Positions 23,338 through 34,400 of a stretch of DNA of 64,000 nt are shown here, piece by piece (the stretch's first letter is position 1; each line of letters opens with the position of its first letter). The DNA is from Achatina immaculata (Eukaryota > Mollusca > Gastropoda > Stylommatophora > Achatinidae). A model generated the notes under the pieces. It was not told the DNA's origin. It searched no databases and saw only the letters and a list, made by a program, of their open reading frames with translations. The stretch spans positions 33,631,096 to 33,695,095 of the forward strand of contig CM019697.1 in assembly GCA_009760885.1 (NCBI GenBank), in the 5' to 3' direction. A program made the translations under genes and the position numbers.

Positions 23338-23740
23338 CTGGAAACAAACACAAATAATCATGCAAATCCAGAAATAAACACAAATAATCATGCAAATCCA
23401 GAAATAAACACAAATAATCATGCAAATCCAGAAATAAACACAAATAGTCACGCAAATCCAGAAATAAACACAAATAATCATGCAAATCCAGAAATAAACA
23501 CAAATAATCATGCAAATCCAGAAATAAACACAAATAATCATGCAAATCCAGAAATAAACACAAATAGTCACGCAAATCCAGAAATAAACACAAATAATCA
23601 TGCAAATCCAGAAACAAACACAAATAGTCACGCAAATCCAGAAATAAACACAAATAATCATGCAAATCCAGAAATAAACACAAATAGTCACGCAAATCCA
23701 GAAATAAACACGAACAATCATGGAGTATCCTGGAATAAAG
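23338..23740. repeat. 30-bp minisatellite, ~13 copies
   Basis: The unit is built on aacacaaataatcatgcaaa. Its period is divisible by three and no stops fall in several frames, so frames of about 200 codons exist on both strands (NNHANPEINT on plus, DLHDYLCLFL on minus). I treat these as artefacts. Confidence 0.93.
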
Positions 23741-23823
23741 ACAATTTTTGAAAGTGAACCCTGGAATAAACACAAACGATAATATGCAATCAAACTCCTG
23801 TCCTGTCTTGCTTCCTTCCTCAC

Positions 23824-24563
23824 ATCAAAAGCGAGCAGTAAAGCTTATTAGTGACAAAGATCAAGCACAAACAACTAACTAGCACAAACGTATCAAAATA
23901 CTGCCTCTTAAGAACAGATTCCTCTTCAACAAAGTCAAGTTGGTACATCAAAATCTTTCTCACGGCATGCTTTACCTTATCTATGGAAGCTCCTTAAATT
24001 TAGCCCAAAGTTCACCCATCGCTTGAACAACATAAGTCTTCCAAAACCTAGACTTGTCCTTTACAAGAAAAGCTTTACTTATCCTGCTGCTCATCTTTGG
24101 AATACCCTCCCATCCTTTTTAAAAAATATAAAATACACTCCTTCCTACAACTACAAACTTTTCCAATATCTATTTGATATCGACTACATGCCTCCATGAA
24201 TTGTAAAACTTAAAAAAGTTATTTTAGACTGCTCTTACAAACACCGAACTCATTATTCTGAATAGTAATGAAATTTTTGTTTGATAGATAGTCATTTATA
24301 TGTTTATGTAGTTAGTCATTTATGTGTGTATGTAGCCAGTCATTTTTATGTGTACGTAGTTAGTCATTTTTATATGTATATAGTTAGTCATTTTTATGTG
24401 CATGTAGCTACTTTATCGTTAATTATGTTTGTTATATGAGCAGCATATTTGTAGAATGTCTGGAACAGAGTGAAAGTTGTATGATAAAGAGCAGATAGTC
24501 AGACGGGCCTGCGTGCCTAATTCTTAACCCTTTTGAAATAAAGATCAATAAATCAATCAATCA
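23824..24563 (+). mobile_element. CR1/L2-like LINE 3' fragment
   Basis: This is a heavily frameshifted relative of the minus-strand LINE at 10895-11791. Recognisable pieces are LLRTDSSSTKSSW-type codons, the tagacttgtcctttacaaga block matching its LPKPRIDLYKK region, and the 3' end cctgcgtgcc...aataaagat. The tail is an (ATCA)n run. It is non-coding today. Confidence 0.65.
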
Positions 24564-24874
24564 ACCAGTGTACCTTAATTGTTGAGGGGACAGACAGACT
24601 TCTTGGTAATGGACCTGAGACTTACTTCATACGATCGAATGATGGGATATTTAGGGTTTCTGTAATTTTCTCTCCACCTTTTGATGCAGGCGGCCTCTTC
24701 TACTGTTTCCTACAATTCTTACTATGAGATTTTTTTCTGTGGCATATTGTGTGGTGGTAGTCGTGTCACGTGGCCAAACCATTTAATTTGTTTGTTTCTA
24801 GGGTTTGCTGTTTGGTGGCAGTCGTGAGAAGTGGCCAAACCATTTAACTTATTATTGTCTGTGGTATACAATGT

Positions 24875-25718
24875 GCTGGATCACTGCTAACTAATAGTGG
24901 AGATACAATGAGGGAGATTAAAAGGAGGACATCTATCGCTCTTCAAAAAGTAAAACAACTAAAGAATCTCTGAAGAGGAACAGACGGATCTACAAAAATA
25001 AGATTTTTAAGGGCATGCATCTTTCCCAACGCAACATATGCCCGTGAGACCTGGACACTTGACAAAACAGTTGAGAATCACATAAATGCCTTTGAATGTA
25101 AATGCTATAGAAGAGTTCTTCAAATATAATGGACAAACAAAAAGAACAAATATATCCATACTACAAGAACTTAATACTGAAGAAGGCTGGCTAGTAAAGA
25201 GGATTAAAGAGAAAAAACTTAAATATTTTGGATACATTATACACCATGATAATCTAGAGAAGACCGTCTTGGAAGGGTAAAAAAAAGGTAAAGGTGACCC
25301 TGTCATGCCTTGGAGGCACATAGGGATATGGTGTTAGTGCCCATATTTTCCTTGACCTGTCAGCACACTAGAGGGTGATATGGTCAGTATCACGCCTGGC
25401 TGCCTTTCCTTCCCCAACTCCAGAAGAAGTCGGGTACCCATTTCTACAACTGGGTGACTGGGGTGCCGTCGGCCGGATTCGAACCCCCGACCTTCGCCAC
25501 GAGAGACCAGTGCACTAACCACTTCGCCACTCAGCTTGGAAGGGTACATAATGGGAAAAAGAAAGAGAGGAAAACCAATGCGAAGATGGCTGCAAGACAT
25601 CGCTGATGATCTGCAAATGGATGCATCAGCAGCAAGCCATCTTGCTCACAACCGAGAGTACGACAGGAGTGCTTTTTAGGGAGGCAAAGTTCCGCAAGGG
25701 ACAAGCAAACGACTGACA
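24875..25718 (+). mobile_element. RTE-like LINE 3' fragment, family B, split by a SINE
   Basis: Frameshifted codons match family B: REIKRRTSIALQKVKQLKNL, then TYARETWTLDKTVENHINAF, RTNISILQELNTEEGWLVKR and KLKYFGYI. After a SINE (25281-25540) come MGKRKRGKPMRRWLQ-like codons and the end aagttccgcaagggacaagc. It lies inside a minus-strand family D LINE. Confidence 0.82.
25281..25540 (-). mobile_element. tRNA-derived SINE, family 2
   Basis: On the minus strand the head reads GAGTGGCGAAGTGGTTAGTG (A box) and GGGGGTTCGAATCCGG (a near-perfect B box). The body includes a CAGTATCAC-complement segment shared with SINE family 1. The tail is GGTAAA-rich. It splits the family B LINE at the codons TVLEG, giving three levels of nesting. 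Confidence 0.85.
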
Positions 25719-25721
25719 GAC

Positions 25722-25895
25722 TGTGTGGTGGTATTCGTGTGACGTGGTCAAACCATTTAACGTGTTGTTTTCTGTGGTATACTGAGTAGTGGTAGTCGTG
25801 TGACGTGGCTAAATCATTTAACGTGTTGTTTTCTGTGGTATACTGAGTAGTGGTAGTCGTGTGACGTGGCTAAATCATTTAACGTGTTGTTTCTG
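25722..25895. repeat. ~53-bp tandem copies inside LINE family D
   Basis: Three copies of a segment containing ggtagtcgtgtgacgtggc and atttaacgtgttgttttctg lie in tandem. Two more diverged copies lie at 24745-24865 on the other side of the nested LINE. Confidence 0.8.
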
Positions 25896-26297
25896 GACAA
25901 AGCCTTCATAAAATGACACTCAGTGGTATTATTATAACCTTTGCATTGAAGATTTCACTCCTGATATTTGGTCTCTTCTTGCTAAATTTTGCATTATCTT
26001 TGAGGATTTCTTTTCTGTTTTGATTATTTTCCTTTTCTATTTGGCTTTTAGTGTCCACGTTTGACACTGATAGTACAGATCGAGGAGGAAAATTGTGTTG
26101 TACAGTGCTTGTTCTGTTTCCATTGTGGTATATGTTTTTTTCAGTAAAGGCGTCATTTGTCCAATAACCTGATTTACTTTACTGCACCTTTTATCAATTT
26201 CGGCATCGATTTTCCATGTTGTCCCCTTTGGTGCTTGACTTGTTTCACAGGACGACTGCCCAGAAAGATCTTTGTTGGGTTCTTTTTTTATCACGCT

Positions 26298-27385
26298 ACG
26301 ATCATAACTATTACACTACGATCATGTCTATCACACTACCATCATGACTATCACACTACGATCATGACTATCACACTACCATCATGACTATCACACTACG
26401 ATCATGACTATCACACTACCATCATGTCTATCACACTACGATCATGACTATCACACTACCATCATGACTATCACACTACGATCATGACTATCACACTACC
26501 ATCATGACTATCACACTACGATCATGACTATCACACTACCATCATGACTATCACACTACGATCATGACTATCACACTACCATCATGACTATCACACTACC
26601 ATCATGACTATCACACTACCATCATGACTATCACACTACCATCATGACTATCACACTACGATCATGACTATCACACTACCATCATGACTATCACACTACG
26701 ATCATGACTATCACACTACCATCATGACTATCACACTACGATCATGACTATCACACTACCATCATGACTATCACACTACGATCATGACTATCACACTACC
26801 ATCATGACTATCACACTACCATCATGTCTATCACACTACCATCATGACTATCACACTACGATCATGACTATCACACTACCATCATGACTATCACACTACC
26901 ATTAAGACTATCACACTACGATCATGACTATCACACTACGATCATGACTATCACACTACGATCATGACTATCACACTACGATCATGTCTGTCATACTACC
27001 ATCATGACTATTACACTACGATCATGACTATCACACTGCCATCATGACTATCACACTACCATCATGACTATCACACTACGATCATGTATATCACACTACG
27101 ATCATGACTATCACACTACGATCATGACTATCACACTACCATCATGACTATCACACTACGATCATGTATATCACACTACGATCATGACTGTCACACTACG
27201 ATCATGACTATCACACTACGATCATATCTATCACACTACCATCATAACTATCACATTACGATCATGACTATCACACTACGATCATGTCTATCACACTACC
27301 ATCATGACTATCACACTACGATCATGATTATCACGCTACAATTAATGACTGTCACGCTATGATCATGACAACCACGCTATGATCC
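26298..27385. repeat. 20-bp minisatellite, ~54 copies
   Basis: The unit is atcatgactatcacactacg, with the last base alternating G and C. This often gives a 40-base higher-order dimer. The array decays towards 27385. Confidence 0.95.
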
Positions 27386-27429
27386 TGACTATTGTTATTT
27401 TCATCAATGATTTTCATGTTGTGGTTTTT

Positions 27430-27612
27430 ATGTGTTCTTGCTAAGTTATCCATGTTCTGCTGTAGAGCTTTATCTGATGTGGCTATAATTTATCCTTGTT
27501 CTGCTGTAAGCTTTTCTCTGATGTGGCTATAATTTATCCATGTTCTGATTTAAGCCTTTCACTGATGTGGCTATAATTTATCCATGTTCTGCTTTAAGCC
27601 TTTCTCTGATGT
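27430..27612. repeat. ~44-bp tandem repeat, ~4 copies
   Basis: The copies share tgatgtggctataatttatc followed by catgttctgctttaagcc. Confidence 0.85.
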
Positions 27613-28030
27613 GGGTTATAAATGCCTGGTCAGTAGAAAAAAAAGGAGTTTATTTATGGTGAATCTGTTGACTTTGTTTTCTGATTGGTTTTGTGAATTT
27701 ACTGGCATTGTTTCTGGCGCCGGGCTGTTAGGCGGTTTTGTCCATGAATGTTTATTATGTATGTTAGCTGCTTTGCAGATATTGTCAGTGTATGTTAAGA
27801 ATAGTAAGAGATAGTAAGAGAAATGGTACACAGCTCTGTCACGAAAACACAGAAGGTATTTGTAGATAAAAAACAAAACATACATAGACATGTACATACA
27901 CACATATACACATACATAGACACATACATACACACATTAGGCACATACATATATTTTCATACATCGTAAACCAGATGTACAAGCAGATCTGTCCAAGTTA
28001 GTTGTCATTGCTGCCTCGAAGAAAGCTTGG
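27613..28030. other. No gene recognised
   Basis: Short open frames occur on both strands without motif support. A (CATA)-rich patch lies at 27875-27960. Confidence 0.45.
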
Positions 28031-28036
28031 AGACTA

Positions 28037-28480
28037 GATTACAGTCAACGTCTTACAGTCAACGTCATGCAGTCAACGTCTTACAGTCAACTTCTTACAG
28101 TCAACGTCATACAGTCAACGTCTTACAGTCAACATCTTACAGTCAACGTCATACAGTCAACATCTTACAGTCAACGTCATGCAGTCAACGTCTTACAGTC
28201 AACGTCTTACAGTCAATGCCATGCAGTCAACGTCTTACAGTCAACGTCATGCAGTCAACGTCTTACAGTCAGCGTCATGCAGTCAACGTCTTACAGTCAA
28301 CTTCTTACAGTCAACGTCATACAGTCAACGTCTTACAGTCAACGTCTTACAGTCAATGCCATGCAGTCAACGTCTTACAGTCAACGTCATGCAGTCAACG
28401 TCTTACAGTCAACGTCATGCAGTCAACGTCTTACAGTCAACGTCATGCAGTCAACGTCTTACAGTCAACGTCCTACAATC
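28037..28480. repeat. 14-bp minisatellite, ~32 copies
   Basis: The unit is acagtcaacgtctt with acagtcaacgtcat and gcagtcaacgt variants. Overlapping long frames in all three plus-strand phases (QSTSYSQRHAVN type) are artefacts. Confidence 0.93.
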
Positions 28481-28682
28481 GCCACAACGAACTACGTCTT
28501 ACAAATTATTTGAAGCGTCGTAAATGCACAAATAAAAGACAACATAAAGACAGAAAGTATAAAATTACAGACAAACAAAATAAATAGACACACACCAACG
28601 CCCAAAACATTGGCACGCACCCATACACTCTGCTGTGTGATATTATGTTACAGCAGAGCCCATGTTTTATGTTTTTTTTCAG

Positions 28683-28779
28683 AAGTTCAATGAGACCGAT
28701 TCTGTGCCGTGGGTTAGTGGAAACCCTCCTGTTAGTGACCCAGTTTGTGGCTTCGACGAAAATTGTTCCTCTGCTGGAC
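28683..28779 (+). CDS. Receptor guanylyl cyclase exon: juxtamembrane ectodomain
   Basis: A strong tttttttttcag acceptor precedes it and gtatgt follows. The exon is 97 bases, entered in phase 0 and left in phase 1. It encodes KFNETDSVPWVSGNPPVSDP then VCGFDENCSSAG. The CGF-x-x-x-C pair just outside the membrane is a conserved juxtamembrane feature of receptor guanylyl cyclases. The NET and NCS sequons are possible glycosylation sites. A decayed 34-bp tandem repeat begins about 20 bases after the donor. Confidence 0.9.
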
Positions 28780-28799
28780 GTATGTTAAATTTATTAAGC

Positions 28800-29078
28800 T
28801 TAAAATATTTTGCTTGCAAATAGGTGCTTCAGTGAAATATCTGTTTATCTATGTAGAAATATGCTTCAGTCAAATGTCTGTTTATCTCTGTAAAATGGTG
28901 CTTAAGTCAAATGTCTGTTTATCTCTGTAAAAATTTGTTTCAGTCAAGTGTGTGTTTATCTCTGTAAAAATTTGCTTCAGTCAAATGTCTGTTTATCTCT
29001 GTAAAAAATTGCTTCACTGAAATGTTTGTATATCTCTGTAAAATTGCTTTCAGTCAAATGTGTGTTTATCTCTGTAAA
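28800..29078. repeat. ~34-bp tandem repeat after a donor, ~8 copies
   Basis: Imperfect copies of gcttcagtcaaatgtctgtt followed by tatctctgtaaaa lie immediately 3' of the juxtamembrane exon. Confidence 0.85.
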
Positions 29079-29188
29079 AGAACGACATTACTTTTTATTA
29101 TTGTGTGTGAACGAGATATCATGTATTCAATATAAGATTAATAATTTAGAAATGCAGAGTGTTTAATGTGAATCTATAATTATCTTTT

Positions 29189-30272
29189 ATAGACTATTCA
29201 AAAGCATGTGATTGTGTACAACACCAGAAACTTTGGGAAATAATGGAAAAGAAATGAATTTCCAAAACATTTGATACAATTAACATCACTGCTGTGTCTA
29301 GACCAACAGGATGCAGTAAGAATAAATGGTGAAACAACAACTTGATTTGACATAAAACAAGAGGTCCGTCAGGGGTGCATATTGTCGTCTTACTTATTTA
29401 ACTTGTATACTGAAAATATAATGAGGAATCTTAGAGAAAATGTAGACAAAGAATATTACGATGCCATAAAAACTTGAGGATATGAAATACCAGAGATTAG
29501 ATATGCTGACGACACAGTATTACTGTCCACAACACAAAAAGGAATGGAAAAACTAATTATGTCAGTCCGTAAGAATAGTGAAGGGCAAAACCTCTATCTT
29601 AATGCGAAGAAAACTAAATTGATGACAAATGACAAAACAAATAAGGCAGCTGAAATATGTATCAATGAGGAAAAATTGGAAGAGGTGGAGAGTTTTGAAT
29701 ATCTTGGATCTTTACTAACTAATAATGGAGACACAATGAGAGAAATAAAAAGGAGGACATCTATCGCTCTTCAAAAAGTAAAACAACTAAAGAATCTCTG
29801 AAGAGGAACAGACAAAACCACAAATGAGATTTTTAAGGCCGTGCATCTTTCCCATCGCAACATATGCCTGTGAGACTTGGACACTTAACAAAACAGCTAA
29901 GAAACACATAAATGCCTTTGAATGTAAATGCTACAGAAGAGTTTTTCAAATATCATAGACATAAAAAAGAACAAATATATGTATACTATAAGAACTTAAT
30001 ATTAAAGAAGGCTGGCTAGTAAAGAGGATTTAACAGAGCAAACTTAAATATTTTGGACACATTAAACGTTATGATAATTTAGAAAAGACGGTCTTGGAAG
30101 GGTAGATAATGGGAAAAAGAAAGAGAGGAAGACCAAGGCGAAGATGGCTGCAAGACATCGTTGATGATCTGCAGATGGATGGATCAACAGCAGGCCATAT
30201 TGCTCACAACCGAGAGGCCTACAGGAGTGCTGTTAGGGAGGTAAAGTTCCACAAGGGACAATCAAATGACTG
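29189..30272 (+). mobile_element. RTE-like LINE, family B, RT to 3' end
   Basis: The copy is 5'-truncated within the RT domain and carries many stops. Visible blocks are DYSKACDCVQHQKLWEIM-like codons and a RYADDTVLLSTTQKGMEKL block. The continuous frame 29544-29801 carries MEKLIMSVRKNSEGQN and EKLEEVESFEYLGSLLTNNG. The C-terminal tail through GKRKRGRPRRRWLQ-like codons follows. The end is near 30272. It is a relic. Confidence 0.85.
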
Positions 30273-30329
30273 ATTGTATGTAAAGCAGTCAGTAAATGTA
30301 ATTGTAAATGAGCTCTAGGGTTTAACCAA

Positions 30330-30762
30330 TCGAAAGTCTAGCATTCACCCAGTCAGAGCTGTAGCATTCACCCAGTCAGAGCTGTAGCATTCACCCAGTC
30401 AGAGCTGTAGCATTCACCCAGTCAGAGCTGTAGCATTCACCCAGTCAGAGCTGTAGCATTCACCCAGTCAGAGCTGTAGCATTCAGCCAGTCAGAGATGT
30501 AGCATTCAGCCAATCAGAGTTGTAGCATTCAGCCAATCAGAGTTGTAGCATTCAGCCAATCAGAGTTGTAGCATTCAGCCAATCAGAGTTGTAGCATTCA
30601 GCCAACCAGAGCTGTAGCATTCAGCCAATCAGAGCTGTAGCATTTAGCCAATCAGGGCTGTAGCATTCAGCCATTCAGAGCTGTAGCATTCAGCCATTCG
30701 GAGGTCTAGCAATCAGCCGATCAGAGTTGTAGATTCAGCCATTCAGAGCTCGAGCATTCTAC
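30330..30762. repeat. 23-bp minisatellite, ~19 copies
   Basis: The unit is tagcattcacccagtcagag at the left, changing to tagcattcagccaatcagag variants at the right. Confidence 0.92.
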
Positions 30763-30769
30763 CAGGCCA

Positions 30770-31470
30770 TATCCTGAACGTTAAAAAAAGTAGACAAAAA
30801 TAAACTCTGTTAATTTGAATACGACAATCAGTTCTGTGTTTCTGATTCTGCCAATGTCAAACAATAAAAAATCAAACATAACAACAGATATATACATTAT
30901 ATTAACTCTAATTATTCATCCAATAATTTTTTAGGTTATCAGCCAATACGTTGTGTAGCTATTAGCTGATCAGTATAATATTATGGTGTCGCTATTTATT
31001 CTAAACACTTTTGTAACTACGAGGGAGAATAAAAAAGTAAAGGAAATTTGAAAATTATACGGTAACCACAACGAATAGAAACTGACGCAATTCAGCACGT
31101 TCACAGCGGCTAATGGGTAGCTCAAACACGCACATCGCAGCGCTCTATCTTTTATCTAGATGAAGCTAAGGTTAACTAAACACGGGCGCTCGGCTGCGGG
31201 ATTGCACCACTGTTGAGCAACCCGCCGTGGTTAGATTTCTTTGGGCAGAATGAGTGAAACGTGCAGACATTCACTGTAGGATTTTGGCTTAATACTTGAC
31301 TGAAAATAGTACGACGTAATGAAAAATGTACGAGTGAGTGGAAAGGCTCGAAGCTGAATGAACACGCGTAACCCTCGAAGCTAGATCTGGTGGGCCATCA
31401 ACATCACACATATGAGTCATGGTGGCAATGAAAAAGCTGAAGTTTGAACATCATTCTCAAACCCTTTATA
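30770..31470. other. No gene recognised; possible mariner-type 5' remains
   Basis: This AT-rich stretch has no supported frame. Because a mariner-type C-terminus follows at 31478, the last part may be decayed non-coding sequence of the same element, but I see no terminal repeats. Confidence 0.35.
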
Positions 31471-31477
31471 GCCCTGG

Positions 31478-31655
31478 TCTATCACATCTTCGGTCCACTT
31501 GAAGAGACTCTGTGTGGTTACAGGTTCCTTCTGGCGACGAAGGAGGCGGTACAGACCTGGATTCAGAAGTGGCTGAAAGGCTTCTCCCAAGGAATGAAGA
31601 AGGTAGTGGCGCGATACAAGAAGTACAGCAATTTTATAGAGGAACAATGCGGGAG
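31478..31655 (+). mobile_element. Mariner-type transposase C-terminal relic
   Basis: The plus-strand frame contains FGPLEETLCGYRFLLATKEA, then VQTWIQKWLKGFSQGMKKVV and ARYKKYSNFIEEQ. The F-G-P-L-K/E-E-x-L-x-G-x-R-F and W-L...F-x-x-G-(I/M)-x-x-x-V-x-R-(Y/W) patterns are those of the C-terminus of mariner-type transposases. The catalytic core is missing. The open frame persists to 31695. Confidence 0.6.
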
Positions 31656-31671
31656 AAATGATATAATCGTT

Positions 31672-31785
31672 AACCTCTATTTCCTCAACCGTTAAGCTCT
31701 ATTTCCTCAACCGTTAAGCTCTATTTCCTCAACCGTTAAGCTCTATTTCCTCAACCGTTAAGCTCTATTTCCTCACAGTTACCTG
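31672..31785. repeat. 22-bp minisatellite, 5 copies
   Basis: Five copies of a unit with tctatttcctcaaccgttaa follow the transposase relic. Confidence 0.92.
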
Positions 31786-31796
31786 TACTAAGATGT

Positions 31797-32095
31797 AGGT
31801 AACGGTAAAGGTAACAACATCATGCCTTAGAGGCACACAGGAGATGTGGCGTTAGTGCCCATATTTTCCTTGACCTGTCAGCACACTGTAAATGCCTGGT
31901 CATCAGAAAAAAAAAAGGATGGAATCACTAGAGAAGTCATGTGGTCAGCCTCACGCCTGATCGCTTTTCCTTCACCCGCTCCAGAAAAGGTCGGGTACCC
32001 ATTTCTACAGCTGGACTGGCTGGGGCGAGATCAACCGGATTCGATCCCTCGACCTTCGCCACGAGAGACTAATGCATTAACCACTTCGCCAGATA
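31797..32095 (-). mobile_element. tRNA-derived SINE, family 2
   Basis: On the minus strand the head carries TGGCGAAGTGGTTAATGCAT and GAGGGATCGAATCCGG, equivalent to the A and B boxes at 25540. The body and GGTAAAGGTAA-like tail also match. A 40-base insertion at about 31890-31930 distinguishes this copy. Confidence 0.8.
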
Positions 32096-32555
32096 TTAAA
32101 GGGTATTCTTCCTATACTTTTTTTATTCTTCTTCATAATAAAATATCATACGCCTCCGTACTCTCGTCTTTAGATAAAGAAAGTTCAGAGATCTGCCAGT
32201 CGGTGTATAATCACTGAAACCAGGATAACTAATTGTATATCATGATTCTTCAGTTAAAACATAATCATGATTTGGAACATACGCATCTAAAACAAAGTCA
32301 AGAACTGATAAGGCAAAGCTTTGCCTTTTTTTTCATAACATGAGTAAGAGTTATATTTAAAAAAAAATATGGAATGCTGTCATTGTTGTTTAAGAAAAAC
32401 AGGCTGTCCGAGTCGAAAGTAGATAAGAAAGGAGATAAGAAAGGTAATGGAGCTGAATAGAAGTACTAAGGACAGCTCAAGGTTGGGGAAGCTTGATTGC
32501 TAACGCATGCAGGCACTGATTAAAGAAATAAATATATAACTTTATATTTCTACAG
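32096..32555. other. Intron sequence before the membrane-helix exon
   Basis: No gene or repeat is recognised. The tatatttctacag acceptor closes it. Confidence 0.6.
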
Positions 32556-32640
32556 TTGAGGAGTGGAAGATTGGAGTTGTCGTAGCTGCGGTGCTTTCAG
32601 TAGTCCTCCTTGCCATTATCAGCTTTATTCTAGGACTCAG
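32556..32640 (+). CDS. Receptor guanylyl cyclase exon: transmembrane helix
   Basis: This is an 85-base exon entered in phase 1 and left in phase 2, between tctacag and a gttagc donor. It encodes LEEWKIGVVVAAVLSVVLLA then IISFILGLR. The run from IGVVVAAV to SFILG is about 24 hydrophobic residues, preceded by acidic EEW and followed by Arg/His. That fits the single type I membrane pass of a receptor guanylyl cyclase. The donor is weaker than the others (gttagc). Confidence 0.93.
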
Positions 32641-33110
32641 GTTAGCACGGTCGCTGGCATTTTCTTGATATCATTTTAACTTTCTGTTCCACATTGTTGT
32701 TGTTGTTTTTTAGGTGTTGATGTTTCCTACATTTTGATGTATCTTTCACCTTGTGCGGTTGTCAATAGCCGACTCAAAGTATTACCTTTCTTTTTTTTTG
32801 TTTCTAAAATTAATTATGTCTGACATTACTAAAGCAAGATCGCAAGATTTTTAACAGTGCTACTGAAGTCCCTTCGGAGGGCATGAAATTCCCATCTGTT
32901 TTAAGACGAATGTATTTAGACCTTCGCCGTTAGCACAAGCCGGGAAAAGGTAGAAATGATGAAACTTAACAGTCCCTGGACAAATTTAAGCGAAGAAAGA
33001 AAGAAAGGGAGAACAAGAGAAATATTTCTGAACGAACTGACCAAGTGGCACAGGTAGTGGAAAGGCATCTGATTTTAGTAAAATGATCGGGGAGGGGGTG
33101 GGGGGGGGGG
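32641..33110. other. Intron sequence, nothing recognised
   Basis: Only a poly-G patch (33085-33110) is notable. Confidence 0.5.
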
Positions 33111-33465
33111 AGACGCTCTCCCTTTTGGCAATCAGTGACGCACCCATGACCTGCTATCGCAAGGACTGAGGCACCATAGCCGACCAAGATCCTTTTCACC
33201 TATCCGTCGATACCCTCAGTAATTAACATAGCCTGGCTATCGGGGCAGGGATCGCCAGAGTCCCCATCGCGGTGGAGTCTGCTAAAGAAGTACTGCATGC
33301 CTCCTACTATGTAGCTCCAATCAGAGAATGAAAAAAAAAAGAAAAAAAGTAGCTGGCCAGGACCCTCTTCCAATCCGACACGATGCTGTACCTCAACATC
33401 TTCATCTCATCGGTTGCAAATAACTCCAGCTCTCAGGTCCAGGTAGATAGAAGAAAAAGGAGTAA
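33111..33465. repeat. Dispersed repeat F, copy 1
   Basis: It shares blocks such as tagcctggctatcggggc and gacacgatgctgtacctcaa with 38890-39215, and weaker blocks with 53400-53560 (reverse). The family's nature is unknown and no coding is seen. Its right-hand block is also the apparent seed of the 45-bp minisatellite at 36430-36985. Confidence 0.6.
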
Positions 33466-33609
33466 AAGACCCTAGACAGTGGACAACCGTTAACTTAAGA
33501 AGCTTCGTGGCATAGTAAATAATGAATGAGTGATGTTTTTATCTGAAGTAACTAATGTCAGATGACCTGTTTTAAATAACTCGCATTCATCGTCGGGCGT
33601 GTGAGCAGC

Positions 33610-33830
33610 GAAGTGTATAGTACACTGGTGTCTAAAGACAGTGGTCAGTGCTAAGGCAGAAGCGTCTTAATGAGCTCAGTTTTAGAAATGGGTACCAGTT
33701 TAACTCCTGGTGTCGGGAAAAGAAAGGTAGCCCGGGGGGGGGGATGATACTGACCACAGCACGCTCCTGTGCGCTGAAAGCTGAGTCTTAAACTGTATAA
33801 GCCTTGCTGGTAAGACAAGGGGCTTCATCT
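33610..33830 (+). mobile_element. Possible decayed SINE
   Basis: A B-box-like agtttaactcctgg and a body with gatgatactgaccac and cctgtgcgctgaaagct resemble SINE family 2 in plus orientation. A poly-G run at 33739-33746 interrupts it. Confidence 0.4.
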
Positions 33831-33866
33831 ACATACTTTACCCTGTCTGTTACTTTCTGTCACCAG

Positions 33867-33981
33867 ACACTACATGTATGAACAGAAACTAGAGAGACTG
33901 GCTTGGAAGATAGAGAGAGCGGACATACAGATCTTGAACGCTGGGCAGTGCCTGGAGCTGACCACGCCCAGCAGACCCCGG
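33867..33981 (+). CDS. Receptor guanylyl cyclase exon: intracellular juxtamembrane
   Basis: It is bounded by a tgtcaccag acceptor and a gtaagt donor; 115 bases, entered in phase 2 and left in phase 0. Encoded residues are RHYMYEQKLERLAWKIERAD then IQILNAGQCLELTTPSRPR. The basic, helix-forming start followed by L-x-x-x-x-W-K/R-I-x-x-x-D-I/L matches the segment that follows the membrane helix in this family and leads into the kinase homology domain. It is cytoplasmic. Confidence 0.92.
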
Positions 33982-34127
33982 GTAAGTTGCCTTTATATAC
34001 AGCAGCATCTTGTCCCGTATTTCACGTGCGAGGGGTCCTGTGTAAAGCGCAAGATTGTTCTAAATGTCCTGCTAAGACAACTCCTCAAACAACTAACAGT
34101 CGTGTGGCGTAGAGGTAGTGCGTCGTC

Positions 34128-34400
34128 ATCATCATCATCATCATCATCATGTCCTCTGTACTCCTAATGGGGCATAAGGCGTCAACAAAGTTTCCTCAGT
34201 CATTACTGAGCAAGTCAGGATACCTCAAACCATGTTTTCTCGCTTCCTGTGGCTCTTCCTCCATGGTGTGTCTTCATACTCCTAACGGCCTCCCCCTCTT
34301 TCTTTTTCCTTGAGATGTCTAAGTCAAGACAGTATAGGGGTGTCTTGTTTTGTTTTTTTTTATTCCTAGTATATGGCCCAGCCATTTCCATCTTCGTCTT
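34128..34400 (-). mobile_element. RTE-like LINE 3' end with (ATC)n-type tail
   Basis: Minus-strand codons (frameshifted) resemble the WLGHIL / GKRKRGRPxxxWRR / DALCPIRSTED ending of RTE-like LINEs. The left edge at 34122-34150 is an ATC-repeat tail. Confidence 0.6.

Larger units (their letters stand above)
24590..26296 (-). mobile_element. RTE-like LINE, family D, interrupted by a nested LINE
   Basis: The right end (26037-26294, minus) encodes TWKIDAEIDKRCSKVNQVIG and LYNTIFLLDLYYQCQTWTLK, matching the family D post-RT segment. The left parts (24590-24874 and 25722-25890) hold several tandem copies of a segment with gtggccaaaccatttaa, the reverse complement of a KWFGHV-type codon run. A family B LINE is inserted at about 24875-25718. 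Stops and internal tandem copies show it is a relic. Confidence 0.7.

Noticed and set aside
25490..25540. Functional tRNA gene
   Set aside because: The A and B boxes are present on the minus strand, but no foldable acceptor or anticodon arms continue. It is the head of a SINE with a body and tail.
28037..28587. QSTSYSQRHAVN repeat protein
   Set aside because: The 14-bp period gives similar frames in all three phases, a mark of a repeat rather than coding selection.
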